Shown: positions 12,653 through 25,600 of the stretch, one piece after another
How the letters are laid out: the number at the start of each line of letters is the position of its first letter
How positions within the stretch are numbered: the stretch's first letter is position 1
Source of the DNA: Cranoglanis bouderius
Taxonomy: Eukaryota; Chordata; Actinopteri; Siluriformes; Cranoglanididae
Length of the DNA stretch: 64,000 bases
Direction: 5' to 3'
Assembly: GCA_023630585.1 (NCBI GenBank)
Contig: CM042558.1
Span: 13,224,800-13,288,799 of the forward strand
Notes under the pieces: model-generated
Databases searched by the model: none
What the model was told of the DNA's origin: nothing
What the model saw: only the letters and a program-made list of their open reading frames with translations
Translations under genes and position numbers: made by a program

Positions 12653-14206
12653 CACTCATGTGAAAAAATAAGTACACCCTCATGGAAATTGTTGGCTTTT
12701 TTGACATATTTGGACAAGCAAACATTTGATCCTCTTTGAAACAGTGCCTATTAATAAAGTTGATACACTCTATCAAATGACATAAAATTTACATTTTGTA
12801 GTATTTTTCACAAATTAAATTAAAAAAAAAACAGATCAGTCACATGAAAAAGTAAGTACACTCCTACATTTATCACACCTTCCAATATCACACCTTCAAA
12901 ATTAGAATCAGGTGTTCAAGACTGGGTGCCAGTGATCAGAACCTGCTTATGGAGTGCAGGTGAAATCTGTCTTATTTTTACCCCTCTTATATCTAGTGTC
13001 TGGTGTTTCCTTTGTTATTGAGGTGTGGTGTCATGATCTAAAGATATGCCAAGATCTAAAGAGTTCTGTAAGGCCTTCAGAAAAAAGGTTGTGAATGCCT
13101 ATGAGCCTGGCAAGGGATTTAAAAAGATCTCCAAATTATTTGAATACATCATTCCCCTGTAAGGAAAACAATCTAAAAATGGTGCTGTTTTCAAATGACT
13201 GGCCATCCCAGCAAATTCAGCCCAAGAGCAGACCGTCTGATGCAAAAAGAAGTCTCCAAGAACCCCAAAATTTCATCACAGGATCTGCTAGTAAGTCTGG
13301 CAACTGTTGGTGTCAGAGTGCATGCTTCTACAATCAGAAAGAGATTGCTCAAATTTGACCTGCATGGGAGGTGTGCCAGGAATATCCTTTGCAAAACTAC
13401 AGTTTGCCAATGAGCATATAGGCAAAGAGCAGTCCTTTTGGAATAATGTGCTCTGGACAAACGAATCAAAGATAGAGTTGTTTGGCCGCAGTAACAGCAG
13501 ACATATTTGGAACAGATCAAAGACAGCTTTTCAGAAGAAGCACCTCATACCAACTGTGAAGCACAGTGGTGGAAATGTTATGGTTTGAAATTGCTTCGCT
13601 GCCTCAGGGACTGGACAGCTTGCATTCTGCATCAGATCAAAGAGTGCTTGAAGATAATGTGAGGCCATCTGTCCAAAAGTTGAAGTTGAACTGAAAGTGG
13701 GACTTTAAACAGGATAATGATCCTAAGCACACTAGCAAATCCACCAAGGAATGGCTCAAAAAGAAGAAATGGAGGGTTATAGAATGGCCTAGTCAAAGCC
13801 CGGATTTGAATCCCATTGAAATGTTGTGGGGGGATTTCAAACAGGCAGTACATGCAAGAAAAACCTCAAACATCTTGCAACTGAAAGAATATTGCATGGA
13901 AGAGTGGTTAAAAATTCCAGCAAGCCGATGTCAGAGACTGGTGGACAATTATGCAGAATGCCTACAAGAAGTTATTTCTGCTAAAGGGGCCAATACTAGC
14001 TTCTGGGGCTTTTTTCACAGAAGAATATCACATCTATTGATATTTCTGTTCAATAAATGATTGAAAAAGCTAATTGTCCTTGTGATTTTGTTCAAGTATA
14101 TCAATTTCATTAATAGGGACTGTTTCAAAGATGATCAAATGTTTTCTTGTCCAAATATGTCAAAAAAGCCAACAATTTCCATGGGGTGTACTTATTTTTT
14201 GACTGT
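12653..14206 (+). mobile_element. Tc1/mariner element, CAGTCAAAAAATAAGTACAC family
   Basis: This is a 1554-bp element flanked by TA (12651-12652, 14207-14208). The inner part of the inverted repeats is well kept: GGAAATTGTTGGCTTTTTTG occurs on both sides, in opposite orientation. The outer left end has diverged to CACTCATGTGAAAAAATAAG. A badly broken transposase lies on the plus strand. A reversed fragment of the same family is found at 48996-49245. Confidence 0.9.
13046..14060 (+). pseudogene. Tc1-like transposase, heavily degraded
   Basis: ATG at 13046 starts MPRSKEFCKAFRKKVVNAYE, but a TAA follows after about 38 codons. Later pieces lie in several frames: HGRCARN/GVPGIS near 13365, the catalytic segment NVLWTNESKIELFG with Asn in place of the first Asp, then KHSGGNVMV followed by TGA. 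A long degraded stretch leads to MNPIEMLWGDF (catalytic Glu) from 13806. Multiple stops, shifts and a lost Asp make it the oldest-looking full-length copy here. Confidence 0.88.
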
Positions 14207-14825
14207 ATAAAACCTTGCTGACACCTAACCAAGGTTTGAACATCTCCAAACATCACCATGCAGCAGTCATTTGTCTCCAAATTTAAGACTTGCACAAACA
14301 AAAACAAAGTAAAAGACAAACTAAATTTCCTTTAATTTCCCAAAGCTGGTGATCAGGAAAACAAGGTTGGTTATCAGCACACTTCTTCAAACATACTTTT
14401 GATTAAAGCTTATTCAGATGAAACAGGTTCATACTATGAAAGGCTTGTTGTATGGAAAAGGTCCTCTTGCTATGCCAAATCAGAGTGGATGTCCTGTTTT
14501 CTCCCAAACCCTTAAAAAAGGTCGCAATATAAAAGCTGGATACAAAAACCTTAAACACTGCAAGCAGGTCTTAGAGATGCATCAGGTAAAGGTCAAGCCT
14601 ACTGAGATATTCATACGTTATAATGCTCTGTGTCAGTAAAAACCTGTATTGAATTTGACAGTAAAGAATTCTCAAAGCAGAGATTCAGTAATACTGTTCA
14701 TACTTGGTTGTGTGTAAAATCCTGGGGTAAAGAGTTTCTGTAAAATCATAAGATTTGAGAAACATTTTATCTTTTACAGTCCATACCTCAAGAAGTATTA
14801 TGATGGTGTAACTCACTTCCATACA
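14207..14825. other. noncoding gap between two Tc1 elements
   Basis: About 620 bp separate the right end of the 12653 element from the left end of the next. No recognised content. Confidence 0.5.
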
Positions 14826-14827
14826 TA

Positions 14828-16205
14828 CAGTGGGTATAGAAAAGAATCACCCCCCTTTAAAATAATCACATTTTGTTGCTTTTCAGCCTGAAATGAAGAC
14901 GAACAGTTTTTGTTTTATCCAGCTGTATTTACTCAGTGCAACTTATAACATCTAAGTGAAAGATATAACACCAACAAATTTTTTTAAAAACAGAATCACT
15001 GAGTTGGAAAAAGGATCACCCCCTTGTGTCACTATTTTGTTGAACCACCTTTTGCTTTAATTACAGCCTTTAGTCTGTTGGGATATGCTTGCAATATTTG
15101 CCCACTCTTCTTTGCAGAACTGCTCAAGTTCAGTTAAATTTGATGGCGACCGTTTGTGGACTGCAGTCTTCAAGTCTTTCCACAGATTTTCAATGGGGTT
15201 TAAGTCTGGGCTCTGACTAGGCCATGCAAGGACATTCACCTTTTTCTCCTTCAACCACTGTGTGGTCAGTTTTGCTGTGTGCTTTGGGTCATTGTCATGT
15301 TAGAAGGTAAACCTTCTTCCCATTGACAACTTTCTGGCAGAGGGCAGCAGATTTTCCTCAAAAATTTGACGGTATTTTGCCCCATCCATTTTCCTTCTAT
15401 CCTGACAAGTGCTCCAGTCCCTGCTGCAGAGAAACACCCCCATAACAGGATATTACCACCTCCATGCTTTACTGTAGGAATGGTGTTATTTGGATGGTGA
15501 GCTGTATTAGATTTCTGCCAGACATATCGCTTGGTGGTGAGGCCAGATAATTAAATTTTAGTCTCATCTGACCATAACACCTTTTTCCATGTGGCCTCAG
15601 AATCTTCAAGGTGCATTTTGGCAAAGCTCAGTTGTGGGTGGCGTTTTTCTTGCAACCCTCCCATACAAGCCACATTTGTGGAGAATTTGTGATATTGTTG
15701 TCACATGAACACTCTTTGTCATAAATTCCTGCAATTGCTTCAGAGTAGCTGTAGGCCTCTTGGGAGCCTTTCTAACCAGTTTCCTCCTGGCTTTTTCATC
15801 CAGTTTGGAGCGACGTCCTGATCCAGGGAGTGTCTGTGTTGTACCAAATACCTTCCACTTCTTAATAATAGACTTCACTGTGATGCTAGGCATTGATAAA
15901 GCCTTTGAAATTTTTTTGTATCCATCCCCTGACTTGTGCCTGTCCACAGCTTTATCCCGGAGATCTTTTGACAGTGCCTTGCCACCCATATTTGATTGTT
16001 TGCGTCAGTTGCACTACCAAGGACTGAAAAATGCTCCAGGGAAGATCTTTTCATGCTGAGCTAAGCAAAATGACCACAGCTGATCACAGTTGAAAGTCAA
16101 ATGGCGTTTGTGTGCCATAGATAAGGTGATTAGCTACACCTGAGTTTACAGGTCTTTTTTTAGGACGGAGGGGGGGGAGGGGGGGTTGTAGGGGGTTTGA
16201 TCTCA
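14828..16205 (-). mobile_element. Tc1/mariner element, CAGTGGGTATAGAAAAGAAT family, one end lost
   Basis: The left end is clear: TA at 14826-14827, then CAGTGGGTATAGAAAAGAAT. On the other side the expected inverted repeat has decayed into G-runs (about 16163-16198) followed by TTTGATCTCAGTG, which resembles the inner repeat (GGATCACCC.. / ACTCAGTGATTCTG). No outer terminus or second TA can be fixed, so the right boundary is approximate. Confidence 0.85.
15032..15989 (-). pseudogene. Tc1-like transposase, broken
   Basis: ATG at 15987-15989 starts MGGKALSKDLRDKAVDRHKS and the frame stays open to about 15606, covering both helix-turn-helix units. The catalytic region is interrupted: LWSDETKI is directly followed by TAA, and a TAA also precedes HDNDPKH. 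The C-terminal part has PSQSPDLNPIENLWKDL with the catalytic Glu. The natural end KAKGGSTK plus TAG is at 15032-15034. All three catalytic positions survive, but the gene cannot be read through. Confidence 0.9.
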
Positions 16206-18955
16206 GTGTTCCAGCAAATGCCCAAATGTAGCTATTTAATTCAATGTTACATGGATTACTATTTGCCCACTAATCTTATTGGTACATTATTTCTTATTGT
16301 TCTTATACACTTGCGTTTTATTGACACATTAGCACAAAATACACTGTGAAGGGTAGCAAAACAAACATATCTCTATAGAAGCAAACACACAACTTTTTTT
16401 CTATGTGTTGTTGATATTATGCTGAGAACTCTTGCTCTTTGAAAAAAATACTGTTTTCTCACCTTGCAGGCTCTAATGAAAAACACAATGGTCTTATGTT
16501 ACAATAGGAACTGCCTGCTGTGTTTTGACCATTAAAATGTCTCTCCCACTTTCCAGTAGTGTTGCATTGGTGTGACAATACCGCTGATGGACTGCCAATG
16601 TTTTTTTGTGTCCTCTAAGGCAGTGGTCCCAAAGGACAAATACAGAGACCAGGAAGATCGATAAGTGGCTCTCAAATGATTGGCTCAAAAAAGGTCAAGC
16701 TCCCTCTACCACAGCTGGCCACCAGTTGCCATCACATCCTGACAAAACAGAAACCGGCCACTGCTCACTATTGACTGCCAAAAATAGGTGAAATGGCCAG
16801 GCTCCCAGGTCTCGATCATCATTATAACCCTGACCTCTGCAGGACAACTCTTCAAAAGGCCACACATCCTTAATGACCTGACATCCTTCTTCAAATCCAA
16901 TTTCAGAAAAAGCTGGAGAAGGGTAAACACAATAAGTCTTTTGAACCGTAGGATTTTTAATTTTTTTTTAGAGATTCTTGACAAACCCAACATTCTCTAT
17001 CAGTGATGACATTTTTGATTGTTCTAATTTATAGCTCTACCCTCTCATGATGTATGTAGTAGTTAAACAGAGCAAGGCTAAATAATGGTAACAGAAATGT
17101 TACACAGATTCCCCAGTGGATTTAAATGTGGCATCTTCTTTAATTAATGTCCAAGCAAAAAAAAAATCTGGGAACCAGGAACAGGTTTTGGTTTCCTGGC
17201 AAGATTAACATGATCTTCGTCGGTATGCCAATTTAGCAGATTAAGGAAAGGGAAGCAGATGATGCACAAAGTTCAGTTTGCATGTGATTGCTTAATTAAA
17301 ACCATGGACATGGACATTTCTACAAATTTCACATCATATTTAATATTTGGAAAATACAAGGCTCCATATTCTCCTGGGACCCAGAGCATGCAGTTGTGTG
17401 CAGTTTTTATTTCATCTCAGTTTTTGTAACTGTGGAAACCAAGCAATGCCTCAGAACAAGATGTAGTTCGACTTGAAACCAGCACCGCTAACCTGTTCAC
17501 ATAAAAAATTGTATTGAATTTTTATAGAAAGTTCAAGTTATTTTCCTTTATTTGATTTCAAGTTTGTTACTGGCACTCTGGAGCCGACCTGCACTGTACA
17601 TTCTTATAATCTGCTGATTACTTGAACACATTGTATATACTATGTCTAATATTTCTATCTAATATTCTACTGAATGTATCATATCTCCAGAATGAACACT
17701 ACTACAAATCATTCTTCTGTGACTTTACTCTCTTCATGTCTATTTTATGTTATTATATCTCAGACTGTACAAGGATATGGAACATTAAGGTTGTAATTAA
17801 AATAGAACGTGAGCAGTCAAGCAAAGTGTCCATGGATCCTTAAAAAGTCTTAAATTCCTTAATGTAAAAATAAGGCCTTAATTAGCATTAAAATGTCTTA
17901 AATTCACGTTTCGAAGGTCTTAAAATGCAGCCGAACCAACACCGTAAGGAAGATTTAGATTTTATTTTCGCTCTTTGCTGTTTGAGATGGTAAACCCGTG
18001 TACATGACTGTGTTGCACTCCACACCAACTTCATCTCTGTCTGTGCTGTGAGTTTGAGTCACTTATAACATGCATTTAGACACAGCACGCGCCAGATTCA
18101 CTTTGGTTTTACATTAGTATAATCTCAAACATTTTTGTGGGCAGAGGTTTACAGCATTTCACCTGATTGGTAATGAGAAGTCAATAAAAAAAACACACTG
18201 TTGCCAACTAAACGGAGGTCTTCCTGTGGTTTTCCGCCAAAGTAAAAGCCACAAGGTCTAACACTTAAAAGTGAATCAAGTCAGAAATATATTACTATTG
18301 TTATATTACTATTTGTTCCCACAAATAAAAAAATATATATTATTAAGTATTATTCAGTGCAATAGTAATATTACAAAATAGCAACTTTTTAAATTTTATT
18401 TTCTTCTTTACAAAAATGTATGTACATTTATAACACTACTTGTTACATTCCACTGGAATTAAATTACAAAAAAAAAAACTAGTAAACCGTGCTGTGAGGG
18501 AGTTTCTAATACAGCTGCTGAGGGAGTGATGGTAAATTTGACATCTTTTTCTCTTCTGACTGCCGTAAACCATCTCTCTCTATATATATTTTTCCTCTCT
18601 TGGAAAGTCATGGAAAGGAAATACTGGATTAGTTTTTTGTCTTTCACTGTTGGAGCAAATGGTAATGCAAAAAGGATATTTGCTATGGTATCCCATATAC
18701 AACTATAGAAGTTTACCTTGCTATAGTTTACTTAAACCCAGAAATGGATGTATATGCACGAACACAATCCATTATAGCTGATGTATCGTGTAGTATGATT
18801 GAAGTGACATGCAGGAAATGTCTTGAATATGGTATTACAAAGTATTAAATCTGAAGTGCTGATACCTGCATATACCCTGTCAAGAATACAAAGCTAAAAA
18901 TGACAACTTTCTGCCCACTGATTCCTCACTGAATTAAAGAAAAACATAACAGTGC
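16206..18955. other. noncoding, nothing recognised
   Basis: 17838-17930 contains repeated GTCTTAAAT words (a motif seen in many fish repeats), but no element boundaries can be set. No exon recognised. Confidence 0.45.
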
Positions 18956-18959
18956 TTTA

Positions 18960-19165
18960 CTTAGAGGTGGCGTTCATAGGGCTACATGACACCAGCTCGT
19001 TATTACACTTTCTAGCTGACTTACATTAGAACATCATGGCAACTGATTCTGTAGCTCAGTGTACTTCATAACATGCCAAGTGAGGTTAATTTCCAAACTT
19101 CCAAAAGATGCTTGTCAGTTGTCATGACACCCAAACAGCCCAGAAAGTGTCATAACGTTAAATAA
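18960..19165 (-). repeat. low-confidence interspersed repeat (TCATGACAC family)
   Basis: On the minus strand it shares TATGACACTTTCTGG and ATGACAACTGAC with 26878-27100 on the plus strand, in the same order, and both contain TACATGACACC/TATATGACACC. It is a diverged repeat pair of unknown class. Confidence 0.4.
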
Positions 19166-20463
19166 ATAATATGTATATTTATGCCAGATGTCATATGTAT
19201 GTGTCATGTAACCCTATAAATACCACTTGTAAATGAAATATTGCATAGCTGGGAGAAATCATAAAATGCCAGATCCCTCTCAGCTCACTAAATATGTATT
19301 TGCAAATATAATTAAATTAATGGAAATTTTTATATCTAGTGCTGTGAATTTTGTATGTAATTAATGTCAAGTCTCAGGTAGATGAAGACTATCAGGCATA
19401 GCTTTACTCAGATAAGCTTAAAAGTTACCCTAGGCTACAATTCATAGTATTAATACACTTCTATAAACCCACAAGCAGGTTTTTACCACCACACTTCTCC
19501 TGGCCTGTCTCCTGTCACACTGGCTGTGTTATATATCGCTGTAGGCTGAGGCATGCTGGATTCCCCCCCACCCCCCATCCCATGTTTTAGATGTTGGATG
19601 GGTTATGGGCATTTGGTACCTGACAAGACAAGCTTGCTGTTGTTAATACAGCTGCACAGCAGGCTTGGCTCCAATCACGAAAGCACAAAAGGCACAAAAT
19701 GAGAGCAACTTTATCAAACTCACCAGGGTGGGCAGTCGCACAGACTGCATATAAAGCAGAATGCTGGCAATGAAAGATACTAATTTAAGAGATTTAAGAG
19801 TGGATGATGTTATAAGCAGCTTGTGAGCTCTACAGTACAGCCTGAAAATATGGATGTAATGAGGAATGTACCATTTTCCTACAGATTTCAGATAGTGATT
19901 AGCTGATATACAGGACCATATTCAGAGTCGGAGGCTTATGTCCAAAAGTTGCATCACTTTTTATGTAGGCAAAGTTGCACGGGTTACACATGTGGTTAAA
20001 TTGATTTTCTGGGCTTTCCATTCAGATTATGCAAATGACCTGTGTGCAGTTCATGTCTCCATGGTTGCTAGAGTGTAGATGTGTCTGAGACGGGATTTTT
20101 CAGTAGAGGGCTTCCCTCCTCATTTTGTGGAAGCTTATAAAACAGCAGTTGATCCAACATTGTTAACTGTGTTCACAATTTAACGTGGTCAGGAGATACT
20201 AACCCAGGGTCATGAAATCATAATACGTGTGCACATTATAGGGTATTTTATCATGCTTTTAATTCACTATTAAAGTTGTCAAATTAATAATTAATAAATA
20301 ATGCTGCCAATTCGATGCACACTCCTGTAAAGAAATCATGCCAATGGTTTGAAGGATAAGCTGACCTAGTAAGCATCTGCTATGCTTACAGCTTACATTT
20401 AAATAATTCAGAAATCTATGCATAAATAATTTGGACCTTGAGATTAGCAATGTCTCAGATTAA

Positions 20464-20537
20464 GATGTTGTCTCCTCCAATGTCTACCTGAATACCCAGG
20501 ACCTCGACCCAGAGGCAGACCTCGGCAAGGTAATGCT
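20464..20537 (+). other. exon-like stretch, unassigned
   Basis: After a tctcag at 20455-20460, a short frame reads VVSSNVYLNTQDLDPEADLG and ends with K before a gtaatg donor-like site at 20538. The GC content is higher than in the surroundings. I recognise no protein. It is on the strand opposite to copine. It may be a fragment of a repeat or chance. Confidence 0.2.
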
Positions 20538-20553
20538 CCCGGAGTGAGCCCTT

Positions 20554-20574
20554 TGGGGGGGGGGGAGGGGGGGC
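20554..20574 (+). other. G-run, possible G-quadruplex
   Basis: Two long G-runs separated by a single A (about 12 and 8 G) immediately follow the exon-like stretch. Such tracts can form four-stranded structures; no function is visible. Confidence 0.5.
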
Positions 20575-22865
20575 TCTGTTAGTGACCAGTGTAGGATTTT
20601 GTGAACACATAGATCTATGAATTAATTACAGAAGGACCTGTAGCTATTTCTATTTGATTTATTCATGAATAGAAGAGAACAGAAGAACAAAACCCATGCA
20701 GGTTAGCAAGGTTTCACACACAAAGCCCAAAGCTGTGATTCTGTGAATTCTGTGAATATACATCGTTAGGCTCTTTCTCACTGTGAGTTAAGAGGTGAGT
20801 GGTTCGACTTTCTGTGCATGCTGTAAACCGTCCCACAAATTCACAATGTGTGACTTGAACAACAAAAAAAAAATTACTAGAACCAGAACAACTATACTAA
20901 TGGCCCATGCCCTCCAAGCTGCTCCTGTTACTCTAGACAGACATATTTCCAAAAGCAATAAAATGGCTGTGCTGTGTTTTGCCAGGCTGATTATTACAGC
21001 ACGCTGCTCCCGGAGCTCAGGAGGACACCTATCTGCATGCACCTAATTTCATGGCTGGTTGCCAAATGATTTGCATTGATGCACATTCATGATGCGCTGA
21101 CATGATTGGATTAGCCAGCGTGTATATTGAGAAGCCTCTTCAATGGCTGTTAAAATCACAGGCTATATTTACAGGTGGTCATGATCCATGTAAACTGAAC
21201 TGTGTAAAAACTGTCCCTCTATCATTGCGCATTGAAAAGGTCATGCTGTAAACGTGAATGAGACACTACAAACATTTAATGCTTTCACTGATCGATTCAC
21301 TAGTGACTGTTTGTGCTAGAACATGTAACATAATTAAGTGTATTGGTGCCTTAAATGAGTAAGCAACGAGCAATCTTCTTTTGAAAGAAGTGATAAGAAA
21401 GGAACAACTTTTCTTCCCTAATTAGTGAGGTGAGAGACAGAGACTTCATAAAGTCATAAATAAAGGAGACAAAGAGGCACAGAGCAACATTAGAGGAATT
21501 TGAACTGGGAGATTAATGAGCTATCAGGGAATTAAGTTACTCTGAGAATCTGCTTTCAATGAGGTCTCAAAAGAGCAAAAAATACAGAGAGAATCACCTC
21601 CATAAATGCCTCCTAAATCTCAACCTGCTTTACTTCGATTTTCTTTGTTCTTATTTTGTGCTTCTGGCAGTACCCTGTGTACTCCGTTTATACATTGCTA
21701 TGACACATGATGAATAAAACAAAATGTTGTTGCAAAATAATTCATAATTTTCCTGGTAAGCTGCTTTCTTTCCTCAGCTGGAAATAAGGTCTTTCATCTT
21801 CCTCCTTTCATGTGTTCTTAATCCTTTTCTTTATTTAACAAAGGGACACTTTTCACATCGCTTTTGCAGAATGTAAAGTGAGGTTATGCTTTATCATTAC
21901 GCAATGATGCAGTGTTTACATTAACCATTTACCAAGCATATAATTTGAATCGCAAGTGAGGATCGAGCTGAGCATCTGTTCTAGCTGTTATTAGAGGAGA
22001 TTTGGCCACAAATTGTGTTATTTTAGTGTTGCCTATTAGGCAGATGATGGCTCTGTGAAGCTGTAGGAAAGAGACATCATCCATCTGGCTTCTCATACTG
22101 CTGCTGAAAGCAACACAGATTTTCTTTTGGGCAAGCTCAGATTTTTATCATTCACCATAAGGAAAATGTTCTTCTCGTGTCTTCTTCTTAACCTGTGTTT
22201 CAACTCCGACTGTCTTAAGTGCACGTCTGCATCATACTTCTAAACAACTTCTAAACAGTGCCATGTGCTGTCATTAAATGATTCATTCAGTGTAAACAAT
22301 TTCAGTGTTTTTTTGTTTTTTTAACTAATAGCATGGTGATATACAGATATGGCAGGAAATCTGAAATAGTATATGATTATGCTATAGATCTGTGGTTCTC
22401 AATGTGGGGTCAAGGCACGAAGCATAGCCTGGTCCATGATTTTTTAAATGTTCTTACGGTGATGGAAATATAATCCACCAATATCAAAGTTTTAATATTC
22501 GTTATTGAGGTCTTATACTTATTAGAATGTTTGACTATGGAACATGGACGCTGTCATAAGTATTTGAATATGAATTTTGTATATCTGAATTACATACATA
22601 TCACATCAAATAAGTGAATGCACATTTCTGGCAAATGTGGCAAATATTCTTTGTTTTCAACTTGCTAGGGATAAGAATTGCCTTTAAAAACATATAATTA
22701 AACATTACGGGTAACGGTTTGAGATTAATAAAAAAAATTAGAACCCTAAATACAAATCCTAAAAAAAAAAAAAATGCATATTTTATGTAAATTACACCGA
22801 AGGTGAACCATCCAGGATTCCCCTCGGAAAAGTGGAGACTGGTCAATGCATGCACAAAACATTGA
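20575..22865. other. noncoding, nothing recognised
   Basis: Intronic sequence with respect to copine. No repeat ends or exon motifs recognised. Confidence 0.5.
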
Positions 22866-23465
22866 ACGTTGAGGTGGATCGGCTACTACAGCAGAAGACC
22901 ACATCAGGTTCCACTCCTGTCAGCCAACAACAGGAATCTGAGGCTATCATGGGCAGAGACTGAAACTAGACAGTCCAGTTTAGCCCATCCACCTCAAGGT
23001 ATGATGTGTTGATCATTCTGAGATGCTTTTCTGCTCACCATGCTTGTAAAGAGTGCTTATTTCCGTTACTATAAGACTTCCTGTCAGCTCAGACCAGTCT
23101 GGTCATTCTCCCCTGATCTCTCTCATCAACAAGGCGTTTCAGCCTGCAGATCCTCCGCTCACAGGATGTTTTTGTTTTTTGCACCATTCTGTATAAACTC
23201 TGAAAATGAAAATTCCCGGGAGATCAGAAGTTTCTGAAAAATTCAAATCAGCCCATCTGGTACCAACAGCTATGCCACAGTTAAAGTCACAGAGATCACA
23301 TTTTTCTGATGTTTGATGTGAACATTAACTGAAGCTCTTGACCTGTATCTGCATGATTTTTTGCATTGTGCTGCTGCCACATAATTGGCTGATTAGATAA
23401 CTGCATAAACGAGCAGGTGTACTGGTGTCCCTATTAAAGTGGATTGTGATTGTACGGTTCCATGT
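22866..23465. mobile_element. internally inverted relic of a Tc1 element (GGCCACTTTATTAGG family)
   Basis: 22866-22955 on the plus strand matches the middle of a common vertebrate Tc1 transposase (GGATCGGCTACTACAGCAGA, AGACCACATCAGGTTCCACT). 22984-23460 carries the preceding part of the same gene on the opposite strand: CCTTGTTGATGAGAGAG, GAGCAGAAAAGCATCTCAGA, and a terminus-like CCACTTTAATAGGGACACC near 23435. The word CCTTGAGGTGGATGGG occurs at the inner edge of both pieces in opposite orientation. The catalytic half is missing. Confidence 0.75.
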
Positions 23466-24860
23466 GATTGCTTTCATTTTATAGTATCACACATGAAATA
23501 TGTGAAAATATTATACGTGTGAATATGTGAATATACTATACTATAAAATGTGTTTCTGTAAGGATAGGTTCAGAGTGCCATAAATATGCCATAAAATTTA
23601 TAAAATGCAATAAATTTTTACTAAGCAAAAGCTCAAACAAGCCACAAATAATCAGGAAAAAACTAATTCTGCATTGTTAACACAGGATCCTCTTATGTCT
23701 GTCATAAAATATTCTAGCAGTCAATACTTTCAATTGAATACCTGTGCTGGAGTCTTCAATATAATTTAAAATGATGTAATAATATAATCCTCTTGAAAAT
23801 GTAAGGTGTTATGATTTTTATTGATTTTTCTTTAATTGTCATTATATTGAGTGAGTTATTCACACCATTCCATCTCTACTTCTAACCTAGAGAGATGGGT
23901 TGAGGCATTTGAGGCTTAATTATTCATCACAGGAGTATTTAGGGTAAGAAAGAGAAAAAAAGAGAGTGTGATTCAGGGGCAAAGAAAAACACGACCCCCA
24001 ACAGTAATTACATGCACGGCCATTACTCTTTCTAAGCTGGGCTGTAGATCTGCAGCACTGGGACTCGTGTAGTTTATGGTCCTTTTTTCTTCCTCTCTCT
24101 CTTGCTTGCTCTCCTGGGATGCGGTAATCCTGAAGAAATATTTCTTGTCTAGTGCAAACAAATACAGGGATTTTTTTTCCTAACCAAAAATACAGATCTG
24201 AAACAGCTGATCAAATAATTATTCAGTGCATGTTAGAGTAGAAAAGCTGCCATTCTTGTCTATTTCAAAGCTACTAAGACACTCCAGAGCTGATGAGTGA
24301 TGGAACTCATATCTTTCATTATGTAACTGAGGCATGATGGGTAAACGTGCAGCTAAATGAGACCTGAGAGAGCAGAACATACTGAGTGGGGGGAGATGCA
24401 GCATTCTTATCTAGGTTTTTTTCATCCCTACCCACGCAGTTAACGGCTTAAGGGCGACCGAAGGGGAGCCCAGCCTCTCCAGGCGAGTATCTTCAAAACA
24501 GCAGGTGTGTTGGCAAGCCTGTCATGAGCGCTTTCTTTTCCTCTATCACCCTATGCAGGAGGGAAGCTATCAAATGGAAAAGTACTGTAACCATATGAAA
24601 GACGATAAGACACGGGAGGCCAAGTAGATGATCCATGAAGATTCCCAACACTAAAATGTCACATTTTGGCCTGTATGTTTTATGCTGTAAATTGTGTTTT
24701 ATTTCTATAGCACAAAAGTCATAAATGTCTCCAGTCATATAAAAATCTGGTCATATAAAACAGTTAAATATCCAGAATCCCTTATGTAAAAAATTAATGT
24801 TAATCAAATACTAAAACTAAACTAAAATTAAACTGTGATTGGCGCAATGTCTCCAGCCAA
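23466..24860. other. noncoding, nothing recognised
   Basis: No recognised exon or repeat. Confidence 0.5.
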
Positions 24861-24916
24861 TATTATTATTAGTAGTAGTAGTAGTAGTAGTAGTGGTAGT
24901 AGTAGTAGTAGTAGTA

Positions 24917-24979
<63 letters not shown>
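24861..24979 (+). repeat. compound trinucleotide microsatellite (TAG)n(TAA)n
   Basis: Uninterrupted TAG units with one TGG change into TAA/ATA units over 119 bp. Long open frames predicted here (poly-Leu, poly-Tyr, poly-Ile) are artefacts of the repeat. Confidence 0.97.
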
Positions 24980-24980
<1 letters not shown>

Positions 24981-25009
24981 CACAGTTCTGTTGAATTCTT
25001 GAATCTTCC

Positions 25010-25600
25010 AGACAAAGTATGTTGCGCTTTTTGGTTTCTTGGTAATAACAAGATGCATGTCTTATTAACTTCAAGAAAAAGAAAAAAAGAGAGACTGGTG
25101 AAGAAAGGACTGTTTATAGCTGCTATAACATAAGTGATAACTGGAGGACATTCCATAATGTTAAAAGTAACTATAAACTGTTAAAATGTGTGACAATTCA
25201 TCCATCCATCCATCCATTTTCTGTATCACTTATCCTACACATGTATCATTCCCAGGGAACTCGGGGGACACCCTGTACCCCTATGCAGCCCATAGCAGGG
25301 CACAACTGCACACACTACAGACAATTTGGAAATGCTAATCAGCCTACAATGCATGTCATGCAATGAGTGGGGGAGGAAACCAGAGTACCCAGAGGGAGCC
25401 CCCAAAGCACGGGGAAAGCAGTGCTAACCACTAAGCCACCATGCCCCCCACGACAAGTCATTTGATAATACATTTTATAAAGTCACTGATGTCAAATCGC
25501 TGTTGTATATTACAGGAACAACAGAGAACAGAGAAACAATCCTCTTATTTTTCTATAACAGCATGGCTGAATGTGTATTATTACAATGTTTATGCTCAGA
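25010..25600 (+). repeat. MITE of the TATAACAGC family, split by a retroposon
   Basis: The left part (TCTTATTAACTTCAAG, AAAAGAGAGACTGGTGA, AACTATAAACTGTTAAAA) matches 7638-7720. The right part (CCTCTTATTTTTCTATAACA, then GCATGGCTG) matches the right arm of the 7233 MITE. The 251-bp retroposon at 25201-25451 separates the two. Confidence 0.55.
25201..25451 (-). mobile_element. tRNA-headed retroposon with GGATGG tail, 251 bp
   Basis: Read on the minus strand it starts with GGCATGGTGGCTTAGTGGTT, which resembles a tRNA A-box region, continues through GGTTTCCTCCCCCACTCATT-type sequence and ends in repeated GGATGGAT. It is flanked by GACAATTCA (25192-25200) and GACAAGTCA (25452-25460), a 9-bp target-site duplication with one change. 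The same family is at 54533-54783. Such ends are common in fish retroposons borrowed from LINE 3' regions. Confidence 0.75.

Noticed and set aside
24817..25156. Open frames rich in Leu, Tyr or Ile over the trinucleotide repeat
   Set aside because: They are translations of (TAG)n(TAA)n in three frames with no flanking protein-like sequence.
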